Below are positions 31,648 through 39,800 of a stretch of 64,000 nt of DNA, in pieces. The notes under the pieces were generated by a model, which saw only the letters and a list, made by a program, of their open reading frames with translations, did not search any database and was not told the origin of the DNA. The translations under genes and the position numbers were made by a program. The DNA is taken from positions 62,001 to 126,000 of the forward strand of contig NZ_CP108539.1 of the NCBI RefSeq assembly GCF_035994185.1, read 5' to 3'. This DNA is from Streptomyces sp. NBC_01217 (GTDB lineage: Bacteria > Actinomycetota > Actinomycetes > Streptomycetales > Streptomycetaceae). Numbering within the stretch: position 1 is the stretch's first letter; every line of letters begins with the position of its first letter.

Positions 31648-32013
31648 TCAGTCCCTCGGTGCGACGCGGATACGGTTCCCGTCAGGATCGGCTGCGAGGA
31701 AGGTCAGCCCGAACCCCGCATCATGAGGCTCCTGCAGGATCGTGACGCCCTTGGACTGCCACTGCTTGAAGATCGCGTTGACCTCGTCGGGCCCACTGTC
31801 GATGGCCAGACACACCTCACTGGTACGCGGGACGTCCGCTGACAGATCCTCGAACTGGCCGGACCACACAGCGAGGTCAGCGCCTGGCCCGAGGTCGAAG
31901 GTGATGTATCCCGGAGTCTCGAACGAGGGGCTCATGCCGAGGAGGTCTCCGTAGAAGCGCGCTGCGGCGGGAGCGTCGTTCACGTAGACGATGGACACGA
32001 CGGATGTGGTCAT
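31648..32013 (-). CDS. VOC-superfamily (glyoxalase/bleomycin-resistance type) protein (121 aa)
   Basis: ATG 32013 with GAGAAGGAAG upstream. The fold signature is clear: SIVYVNDAPAAARFYGDLLG at the N-terminus, YITFDLGPGADLAVWS, and the C-terminal GLTFLAADPDGNRIRVAPRD. Members bind a metal or sequester small molecules (toxic aldehydes, antibiotics); the substrate cannot be told from sequence. It diverges from a YafY-type regulator over 92 bp and is probably its target. Confidence 0.85.
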   Translation of the reverse strand: MTTSVVSIVYVNDAPAAARFYGDLLGMSPSFETPGYITFDLGPGADLAVWSGQFEDLSADVPRTSEVCLAIDSGPDEVNAIFKQWQSKGVTILQEPHDAGFGLTFLAADPDGNRIRVAPRD

Positions 32014-32105
32014 GGTTCTTCCTTCTCGCAGGTCGTGGGTACGCATCCGCCAGCCTGACCGGGATATGCGCCGCATCATGTCGCAATTCCTGAAAAACTT
32101 GGCGT
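32014..32105. promoter_or_regulatory. Divergent promoter region VOC/YafY
   Basis: The 92 bp between two divergent starts must hold both promoters and, by analogy with other YafY/VOC pairs, an operator for the regulator. No palindrome stands out by eye. Confidence 0.5.
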
Positions 32106-33071
32106 GTGACCCCAGACCGCTTCTTCTCCCTGATGCTGCTCCTGGCATCGAGGGATGCCGTGACCACACAGGAACTTGCCTCGGCGCTGGGGGTGTCCCT
32201 TCGAACCGTCACCCGAGATCTGAACTGGCTCCGCGACGCCGGTCTGCCGGTGACCGCGCAACGGGGCCGCCTCGGAGGCGTGACCATGCTGCCCGGGTCC
32301 GGGCTCGACCTCACGCGACTCACACCGGGCGAGCGTGATCATCTGTCGCTCACTGGGCTGGATGAGAAGCAACGTGCGGAGCTCGACGCATCGGTCGTGA
32401 GCCGGCGCGCGCTCTCCAAGATCGCCGCTGCACAGCCACGTCGAATTGATGAGCTCCTGCCACTCACCGACGTAGTGCACGTGGACAGCCGTCCCTGGCT
32501 CCAGGCCCGTACTTCCGGCACGACCCCGGCTTCGCTGATCGGCTCGGTGCGGCGCGGTCGCCGGCTACGGATCGAGTACGACAGCCCACGCGAGTCATGC
32601 CCCCGCGACCTGGTCGTGGATCCCTACGGGCTGCTCGCCAAGGCCGGCAGCTGGTACCTCGTCGCCGACTGCGCCCGAGTGCCACGGATGTATCGACTCG
32701 AACGGATCACGACGTGGAAAGAAGTCGAGCAGCCACGGCGGATCCGCGAGAGCCAGACCCTGGCCACCGTCGCTGCAGCGCTCATTGCTCAGTGGGAACA
32801 CAACCACGCGATAGAGGTCAGCGCCACCATCGACCAGACCCAGATCGAGCGAGCGCAACGGATCTTCGGCCTACGACTCGTCCGGGACGACCATGAAGAA
32901 TCCGCCACCGGCCACAGGGTGACGATCCGCTTCCTGCATCTGGAGGACGTGCGAGCACTACTGCCGTTCGGGAGCGCCATCACTGTGCACGGCCCCTCCG
33001 AAGCCAGGGCTCACCTTCGCGACCTCGCCACTAATCTTGCCCACCACTATGCGCCGTCACCAACGTCCTGA
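32106..33071 (+). CDS. YafY-type transcriptional regulator with HTH and WYL domains
   Basis: GTG 32106; 321 residues. N-terminal winged helix: VTTQELASALGVSLRTVTRD, followed by LRDAGLPVTAQRGRLGG, the usual YafY wing. The WYL domain lies at about 135-225 (VVDPYGLLAKAGSWYLVADC; MYRLERI), and a WCX-like C-terminus follows. WYL domains sense a ligand, often nucleic acid or small molecule. It probably regulates the divergent VOC gene. Confidence 0.87.
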   Translation: MTPDRFFSLMLLLASRDAVTTQELASALGVSLRTVTRDLNWLRDAGLPVTAQRGRLGGVTMLPGSGLDLTRLTPGERDHLSLTGLDEKQRAELDASVVSRRALSKIAAAQPRRIDELLPLTDVVHVDSRPWLQARTSGTTPASLIGSVRRGRRLRIEYDSPRESCPRDLVVDPYGLLAKAGSWYLVADCARVPRMYRLERITTWKEVEQPRRIRESQTLATVAAALIAQWEHNHAIEVSATIDQTQIERAQRIFGLRLVRDDHEESATGHRVTIRFLHLEDVRALLPFGSAITVHGPSEARAHLRDLATNLAHHYAPSPTS

Positions 33072-33181
33072 CCCGCAACAACTACTGATCACGCCGGCTC
33101 GGAGAGCGAGGGCGATGCCGGGTGGCGCCTTCGAGTTTCTCGCAGAGCCCCTGGCTGCAGCTCTCAGGCAGGGGCTGCTCC

Positions 33182-33640
33182 TCACCGCTCGAATTTGGTG
33201 TCGGGTCGCCTGCTTTCCGGGTGGGAGACCTCTGGTTGACGCTGAGCGGGCAGCGGACGGAGCACGGCCGTGCGATCTGTCAGCTGCTGGCGCAGGAGTT
33301 GGTTCTCGGTTGTCGCTTGGTGCAGAGCGCCGACGAGGGCTTCGACGTCGGCCTTGAGGTCGGCGATCTCCACCGCGTCAGCAGCACGGAGCTCTTTGAG
33401 CTGGCGGACCTGCTTGCGTAGGCGCTGTTCGCTGTCCGGGGTGTCGCCGCGGGCGCGGACCTTGTCGTAGAACTCCTTCTTCAGGTCGGTGTGCCGCTGG
33501 GTGAGTGCGTTGCGCGGGACACCGGCTTCGAGGGCGAGGGCGACGATCGTCAGCGCGCCGTTGCAACGCTCTGGTGTTCCGCCCAGGATGCGGTCCATCG
33601 CGGCACGGATGAGGTCGCGCTCGTTCGGGGCGGGGCTCAT
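33182..33640 (-). CDS. Coiled-coil protein of an integrase module (152 aa)
   Basis: Reverse gene, ATG 33640, overlapping the integrase remnant (ATGA). It opens with a helical region that could be a helix-turn-helix (LTIVALALEAGVPRNALTQRH), followed by a long coiled coil (KKEFYDKVRARGDTPDSEQR through ENQLLRQQL). Small coiled-coil proteins of this form accompany Tn554-like site-specific recombinases in Streptomyces. With the integrase truncated, it is probably a leftover. Confidence 0.65.
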   Translation of the reverse strand: MSPAPNERDLIRAAMDRILGGTPERCNGALTIVALALEAGVPRNALTQRHTDLKKEFYDKVRARGDTPDSEQRLRKQVRQLKELRAADAVEIADLKADVEALVGALHQATTENQLLRQQLTDRTAVLRPLPAQRQPEVSHPESRRPDTKFER

Positions 33641-34137
33641 GACGTCGGCTCCTGGAGGTCGATGCGGCCGTGGTGGTGGCGGTCAGCCAGGTCACGGAGG
33701 TGGTCGGCCCGCCGGGTGAGCCGGTCGGCGAGCGGGCCGGGCACTGCCTCCGAGGCGGCCTGCTTCTCCAACGCCTGCGCGTGCTGCACGAGTTCGTCAG
33801 CGTGGCGGTCGGTGCGAGCGATGTTCGCGCAGGTCGGCTGGCATCGGTCCAGGCTCGGGGCGTCGGTGACATCGAGCCGGTGACACAGGGCGCGGTCGCG
33901 GTTGTAGACGCACATCAGGAACGAGCGCGGATTGTCGTAGACGGTCAGGGCCGGGTTGCCCAAGATGTCCCGTGCCTGCCGGTACGTGCGGATGGACCCG
34001 GCGAACGTGGGGGCCTGGGCTGCGGCGTGGATCGCTCGCCGGGCGGCCGGCCCTGAAATCCCGGTTCCGGCGGCGAGCTCGTCGTGGAGGGTGGGGAGGG
34101 TGTCGGCGGTGGCCCGGGCAGTCTCGACTGCTCTCCG
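33637..34137 (-). pseudogene. C-terminal remnant of an integrase
   Basis: Reverse frame open from about 34137 to 33637: RAVETARATADTLPTLHDEL, a further helical part and then the Cys/His tail MCVYNRDRALCHRL...CQPTCANIART, which I associate with the end of large actinobacterial site-specific recombinases. The catalytic domain is missing because the frame meets another gene's sequence at about 34140. This marks one edge of the accessory island. Confidence 0.6.
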
Positions 34138-34138
34138 A

Positions 34139-34646
34139 GGGATTCAACGAGGTGCTGTTCGCCGACAGCCTCTACCGGCTGGAGCCGTTGCTCCAGCGCC
34201 TGTCCGACGCCTGCGAAGCCGACCTCGGGCGGGACGGCAGCGACGGCCTGGGCGATCTGCTCCTGGTCCGCCGGTACTTCGGGCCAGAGATCCTGCCGCT
34301 GTGGCGATGGCGGCCCGGCTCCGACCTGGTGACGGGCAAGGACCGTGCCGCGCAGATCCGCCTCGGACAGCAGTACCTCACCCTGGCGTACCGCGACGAC
34401 GTCGACGGGGCGGGCGACTTCGGCTTCGACGTGGCGCTCCCCTGCCCCTTCGATGACGAATGCCCCGGCCGCGCCTGGGCGCCGGCCTACTCGGTCACCG
34501 ACCTGTACCGGGCGCTGACCGGCGCCATGGACAACGACCCCGACATCGTCTGCACCGTCCACGCCGACCGCGTCGACGACCAGGACGACGACCCCGACAG
34601 CCTGGCCGACCTCGTTGCGCAGGCCCTGGAAGCGATCCACGGATGA
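34139..34646 (+). pseudogene. 5'-truncated backbone gene
   Basis: From about 34139 a + strand frame with good coding character (FNEVLFADSLYRLEPLLQRL, later LPCPFDDECPGRAWAPAY) runs to TGA 34644-34646. Upstream the frame runs into the reversed integrase remnant and has no believable start. The start is therefore lost at the junction. It may be the remainder of the short ORF left at 14924-15007 (inference). Function unknown. Confidence 0.6.
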
Positions 34647-34666
34647 GCTGACGGACGCTCCGTGCT

Positions 34667-34726
34667 GCCCCGGCCCCGGCCACCACGCCGGGGCCGGGGC
34701 GGTCGCGGTGGTCCCTCACCACCGCG
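34667..34726. terminator. Two successive perfect hairpins
   Basis: GCCCCGGCCCCGGC (34667-34680) pairs with 34687-34700, and CGCGGTGGT (34704-34712) pairs with ACCACCGCG (34718-34726). They follow the stop at 34646 and precede a GAGAGGAG ribosome site, the same design as the hairpins of the left backbone. Confidence 0.7.
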
Positions 34727-34739
34727 ATCACGAGAGGAG

Positions 34740-35053
34740 ATGGACGTCATGGCCCACCCGTACTACTAGGTAGACGTCCCGATACACGACACCACCAACC
34801 CAGACCTGCGGGGTCTGCACGTCTTCACCGGCGAGGCGGACTCCCCCACCACGGCACTGCGGCGCGCGCACGAGGCGTACCCGCCGCGCTCGCCGCGCAC
34901 CAGGCCGGACTCGAGATCCCCGGCAAGCAGCCGGACAACTGGGGAGCCAGCGGGCTGAGGCCCGGCTGGGAGATGGAGTGGCCAGCCGCGAAAGCCGGCC
35001 GCTGGATCAACCCCGTTAGCTGGACCGCCGCTCGCGGCGACTTCGCGCTGTAG
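34740..35053 (+). pseudogene. Decayed small gene with amber codon and frameshift
   Basis: ATG 34740 (or 34749) behind GAGAGGAG. The frame reads MAHPYY, then TAG at 34767, then VDVPIHDTTNPDLRGLHVFT to about 34883. Coding continues in another frame with AALAAHQAGLEIPGKQPDNW and ends at TAG 35051-35053. The two frames together look like one protein of about 100 residues with at least two lesions. Family not recognised. Confidence 0.65.
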
Positions 35054-35142
35054 CTCCGCCCCGGGACGGCCGCCAAAGGCCGGAAAACCAGTCGGCCGCC
35101 CCGGGTCACCCATCCCGTACGAGACGAGAGGGAGATCCAAGT

Positions 35143-35829
35143 ATGGACCCAGTCACGCGCGTTGCGACCCCGATCGGACAACGCGCTCTCATCATCACCA
35201 CCCTCGCGGTCCCGCTCACCGGCTGGACCGTTCACGCGCTCACACTCTACCGGCGACTCGCGGCCGAACGCCGCGATCCGCTCACCGGAGCCCAGCGCCG
35301 CGCCGCGTTCGAGCGCCGCGCACAGCGCCTGCTCGCCCGGCACCGGCACGACTCCCTGCTCTGCATGGTTATTGACCTCGATCACTTCAAGGGCCTCAAC
35401 GACCGCCACGGCCACGCCGCCGACGACGCCGCGCTCGCCGCGACCGGCGAACGCCTCGCCCGGTGGGCCGGACCGCACGGAGTCGTCGGCCGCCTGGGTG
35501 GAGACGAGTTCGCCGTCGCCACCCGCGTGAACCCGACGCACGACAACGCGATCGAGCAGCACCTCCAGCAGCTCGTGGACGTCCTGAGCGAGCCCGTGCC
35601 CACGCAGGCCGGCCCGCTCGCCGTCGCCGCGTCGGTCGGCACCGCCGTCCCCTACTACCTCGGCATCCACGCCCTGCCCGCGCTGATGCGCGGCGCGGAC
35701 GTCTCCATGTACCGCACCAAGCACTCCGGGCAGTACGGCTGGGCGGAGATCGAGGACCTGGAAGCGCCCACCGTCAACGGCCGCCGTGTCGGCCGCCCGG
35801 GGGCCGCGCTGCTGGAGCGTGCCGCATGA
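35143..35829 (+). CDS. GGDEF-domain protein, probable diguanylate cyclase (228 aa)
   Basis: ATG 35143 behind AGAGGGAGA. One membrane helix near the N-terminus (LIITTLAVPLTGWTVHALTL), then the GGDEF domain: DPLTGAQRRAAFE, VIDLDHFKGLNDRHGHAADD and the active-site GGDEF in RLGGDEFAVA near residue 120. No RxxD inhibitory site was seen upstream. It should make cyclic di-GMP from two GTP. GGDEF genes recur on actinobacterial plasmids and could tie transfer to development (inference). The stop overlaps the next ATG. Confidence 0.88.
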   Translation: MDPVTRVATPIGQRALIITTLAVPLTGWTVHALTLYRRLAAERRDPLTGAQRRAAFERRAQRLLARHRHDSLLCMVIDLDHFKGLNDRHGHAADDAALAATGERLARWAGPHGVVGRLGGDEFAVATRVNPTHDNAIEQHLQQLVDVLSEPVPTQAGPLAVAASVGTAVPYYLGIHALPALMRGADVSMYRTKHSGQYGWAEIEDLEAPTVNGRRVGRPGAALLERAA

Positions 35830-36270
35830 GCAACGCACTCGAAGGTGGCGACTGGATCCGCGGCATCACGATCCGCCAGCCCTGGGCCACCTGCATCCTC
35901 GCCACGAAGCGCACGGAGAACCGCCCGGCCAACTGGCCCTGGCGAGGCTGGCTGCTCCTACACGCCGGACTGACCACCGAGCGGGCCCCGCTGCGCGACC
36001 TCCTGGTCGCCACCGCGATCCGCAGCCGCGAGCTCCACACCGGCGCGGTCATCGGCATCGCCCGCCTCACCGACTGCCACCAGGACCCCCAGGGCACCGA
36101 CCCGTGTTCCCGCTGGGCACAGCCCGACACCTAGCACCTCATCCTCACCGACGTTCACGAACTCCCCCTCCCGATCCCCGCTGTACGCGGACAGCTTGGA
36201 GCGTGGAAGCCCACCCCGGATCGTGGACCAGGTCCGCCTCCAGCTCCCCCAGCGCGCCCCGGCTGCATGC
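35826..36270 (+). pseudogene. ASCH-domain-like gene with amber codon and frameshift
   Basis: ATG 35826 in an ATGA overlap. GITIRQPWATCILATKRTEN and WRGWLLLHAGL are typical of the ASCH fold (RNA-related beta barrel). The frame stops at TAG 36132, at a place where relatives have Trp (DT-W-HL), and then continues in frame with HLILTDVHELPLPIPAVRGQ before a second frame change near 36215. So it is probably inactive, unless the amber codon is suppressed. Confidence 0.6.
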
Positions 36271-36322
36271 TTCACGTCGTGGCTGATGTCGAACCTTGCC
36301 TCTTGCGGGTGGCAAATTTGGC

Positions 36323-36757
36323 CTACGAGTATCGCTTCCCCAGCTGGGCGCGCATCCAGGTGCGGTGAAACTCCATAGGGTCCTCTGATCCTGCCTCCGT
36401 GGAGGTGGGGGTGGGTAGTTCTGTAGCTTCGCTCGCGAGGGCTGCTCCGCTTTCAATTTGGAGTGACCTCATAGGGGTTTTGTTGAAGAACTCGACGAGA
36501 GTGACTGTATCCCCCTCTGCGAAACGTTTTACTGAGATCTTTGTATGATCGAAATCGTCAGGGACGATACGGGCGAGGATCACTTGTAGGGCCCAAATGA
36601 TGAGCCTGACTCGCTTACCGGTTGCATCCCGGCATTCGTAAGGTCGGTCCCAATCGTCGATGAACTCGACAACAAGCGCCAACCGATCTGGGGTATCAAT
36701 CTGGCTCTTTGTTCCCTCCTCGTCGATATAGACAAGGGGGTAGGTCACATCGCTCAT
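36323..36757 (-). CDS. Candidate immunity protein for the left RHS toxin (144 aa)
   Basis: ATG 36757 has GAAGGAG 7 nt upstream. The 144-residue acidic, soluble protein (YPLVYIDEEGTKSQIDTPDR; LIIWALQVILARIVPDD) starts 81 bp after the stop of the left RHS gene on the same strand, where polymorphic-toxin systems keep their immunity gene. Lower GC than its neighbours supports recent acquisition with the toxin tip. No family recognised; function from position only. Confidence 0.65.
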   Translation of the reverse strand: MSDVTYPLVYIDEEGTKSQIDTPDRLALVVEFIDDWDRPYECRDATGKRVRLIIWALQVILARIVPDDFDHTKISVKRFAEGDTVTLVEFFNKTPMRSLQIESGAALASEATELPTPTSTEAGSEDPMEFHRTWMRAQLGKRYS

Positions 36758-36775
36758 TGCTGTCTCCTTCGGAGA

Positions 36776-36807
36776 AAGGGCCCGTCGACGGGTTTCGACG
36801 GGCCCTT
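36776..36807 (-). terminator. Terminator between RHS gene and candidate immunity gene
   Basis: AAGGGCCCGTCGA pairs with TCGACGGGCCCTT over a 6-nt loop: a 13-bp perfect stem 32 bp past the RHS stop, before the immunity start. The immunity gene may therefore have its own promoter, or depend on read-through. Confidence 0.75.
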
Positions 36808-36838
36808 CGTTCAACTAGTTGGTGTCGTTGATTCTATG

Positions 36839-39800
36839 TCAGAACCGTCGCCACCACGGGCCATTGTTAGGGGCGCTGTCCCACGGTCGATGCCGCCCGA
36901 TTCCGGGCCGACGGTGGTAGTGAGGCCAGTAACCGCGGCGTCCATTCAGCCGGTGCAGGTCGACACGGAACTTTTGGTGTCCCTTGTAGCTGTACTTGCA
37001 GCCGAATCCACCCACATTGGGGTAGCGGAAACATTTAACGGACGAGTTCCGGACGAATCGCCTTACGCTGTGATAGCCGCGCCTGGCACTTCGGTAACCC
37101 GACTTGGCCCACCTATAACCCTTCTTGATCCAACCGAATCGTTTGCCGTCGAGGTCGTATTTGTTGAGGGGGTCGGCGTGGACGTATTCGTAGGCGTTGG
37201 CGTTGCCTCCGTATACGGGGTCGAGGGAGAGGAAGCGTCCGGTGGTGGGGTTGTAGAGGCGGACGCCCATGAGGGTGAGGTTGTTGGGGGTTTCGGTGGA
37301 GCGTTGTTTGGCGCCGAGCCAGTTGTAGCGGGTGGCGCTCTGGCCGGTGCGGGGGTTGCCGTACTCGTCGCTGTCGAGGGCGACGGGGGGCTTGGCGGTG
37401 TCCAGCGGGAGCTGGAGGGCGATGTCGCCGTGGATGGTGGTGAGTTGCAGGACGGTCTCGCCGGTTTTGCTGGTGGTGGCGGCGAGGTTGCCGGTGGCGG
37501 ACTCGACGTTGCGGGTCAGCGCGCCGGTGGTGGTGTCCTCGGTGATCCAGCGGGGGTTGTCGCCGTCGCTGTCGTAGTGGTTGGTCTTGGATCCGGTCTG
37601 GGTCCAGGTGGTGCCGCTTCCGGTTTCGGTCTTGAAGGATCGGAAGCGTTGCTGGTTGGCGTCGAGCTGCCAGGTCTGGCGCTGGGTGCCAGCGGTGATC
37701 TGGTAGGCCAGGTCGTTGGCGTGGTAGCCGATGGTGCTGCCCGGCAGGGCGGTGGTGCGGCCGAGGTTGTCGTAGGTGTAGCCGGTGTCGACGAGCCGGT
37801 CGGCGCTGTCGTAGGTATGGGTGGTGGTGGTGCCTCCGGTGGTGGGGCAGTCGGTGCCGGGGGCGCCGGCGGCGGTGTTGCGGGTCTTGCGGTTGGTGCG
37901 GTTGTCGAAGGTGTAGGTCCGCTTGGTGCAGATGGTGTCAGCGGTGTCTTCGACGGTGGTCAGACGGCCGGTGGCGTCGTATCCGTAGGTCTGGTCGGAC
38001 CAGCCGGCGTGGCGGGTGACCTGGCCGTGGACGGACTCGGTAGTGGTGTCGGAGACGACGATGACGCCGTCGCTGTCGCGGGTGTAGGTGCGCTCGGTGG
38101 CCGAGCCGGTGGTGTCCTCGTTCTGGGTGAGGGTGTATCCGCCGGGCAGCTTTTCGGTCGCGACCGATCCGTCGGCGTCGTAGGTGGCCTGGAAGACACC
38201 GGCGATCGAGTCGGTCGTCTTGGTGACCAGGCCCCGCGGCTCAGCGGCGTGGTCGTAGGTGAGCGTGACCGTGGAGGGCACGTTGTCACTGACCTTGACC
38301 GGACGGTTGAGCAGGTCGTACTCGGTTGTGGTGACGCCGCCGTCGGCGTCGGTGTAGGAGATCTGGCGGCCGAGCTTGTCGAATGCCTTGGTGATCGTGC
38401 CGCCGGTCGGCGACGTCACCTTCACGGCCAGGCCGGTGGCCGGGTCGTAGCTGGTGGTCGACTCGGGCACGGCCTGGCCCAGACCGCCGGTGATGGCCAC
38501 CTTCGTGGCACGGCCGGCGTTGTCGTAGGTGGTCGCGGTGGTGCGCGTGGTGCCGTTGGCCGTGTCGGTGACCGTGGCCGCGTTGCCCCACCAGTCGTAC
38601 GTGGTGGTGGAGGTGGGCAGGTTCGCCGGGTTGGTACCGCCGCCGGTGATGGCGCCGGCCGGACCGGTTGAGCACAGCTGGTCGGCCCATTCCGGCCGGC
38701 CGTTGCAGGCGCCGGTGCCGGTCGCTGACCAGTAGCTCGTTACCCGGGTGCCCGCGTCAGTGCCGGTGGCGCCGGGCAGCTGCTGCTTGGTCACGCGGCC
38801 CTGGGCGTCGTACTGGGTGGTCTCGGTGATCGCCAGACCACCGGGGTCCTTGATCGTCTGGGTGGGCAGGCCCTTGGCCCAGTCGTACACGCTCTGCAGC
38901 GCACGGGTCTCGCCATGGACGCTCGGGTGCTCGCGCACCTGGGCGCCTGTGGTGGTCTTGGTGACCTGGTCCTTGACCGTCGCGGTCCCGTCGGTGGGAC
39001 GGCCCGCGTCGTACTCGTTGACCGTCCAGGAACGGGCGGTCACCGAGCTGCCGGCCGACACCAGCGTGGTCGTACCGGACTTCAGGTCGGCGGTCAGGTC
39101 GATGCGGTGCAGCGGCCCGAGCTCCTCCATCTCCCGGGTGCCGGTCTCGTTGTAGAGAGAGGTGGTGGACAGCAGGTTCGCGCGCTCGGCCGAGGGCAGC
39201 TGCGCGATGCCGAGGTCGGCCTGGGCCGCCCGGTCGTTCGCGCTCACGCCCAGGGCGATGGCCCGGTTGGCGGCCGTCAGCTCGCGCACCGTGTTGCCGA
39301 AGCGGTCGGACTCGGTGGTGGTGATGTTCCCGCCGGGCGTTGCGGCGTTGACCGAACGCCCCGAGACACCCATGTAAGTGACATCGGCGCGGGTGTAGTC
39401 GGAGGCGGTCAGCGCGTCACCGGAGTGCGCGCCGGGCACCGCGTCTGCGGGGAAGACCGCGGCCGCGTCGGTCGGGGTGTCCGTCTGGCCCCAGTCCTTC
39501 ACATTGGTTGCGCCCATTGCATATGGGGCCTTCGTGCCGGTCAGCGGCACGTCGTAGACGACCGAGGTGGCAGAGGTGCCTTCCTCGACATCCGCAGTGC
39601 CCTGCTTCAGGCCGGAGCGGGATGCCTTCAGCAGCATGCCGTCGCCGGCGGTGGCCGCGCTGCCGGCCTTGCCGTACGTGAAGGTCCAGGGCAGCTCACC
39701 GGCCGAGGTCTGGCCCGTGACCCGGCCCGCCGTGTCGTAGGTGTACTCGGTCTTCAGCGCTGGGCTGATCTGCGAGGCCCACTCCTGACGCAGACGGCCG

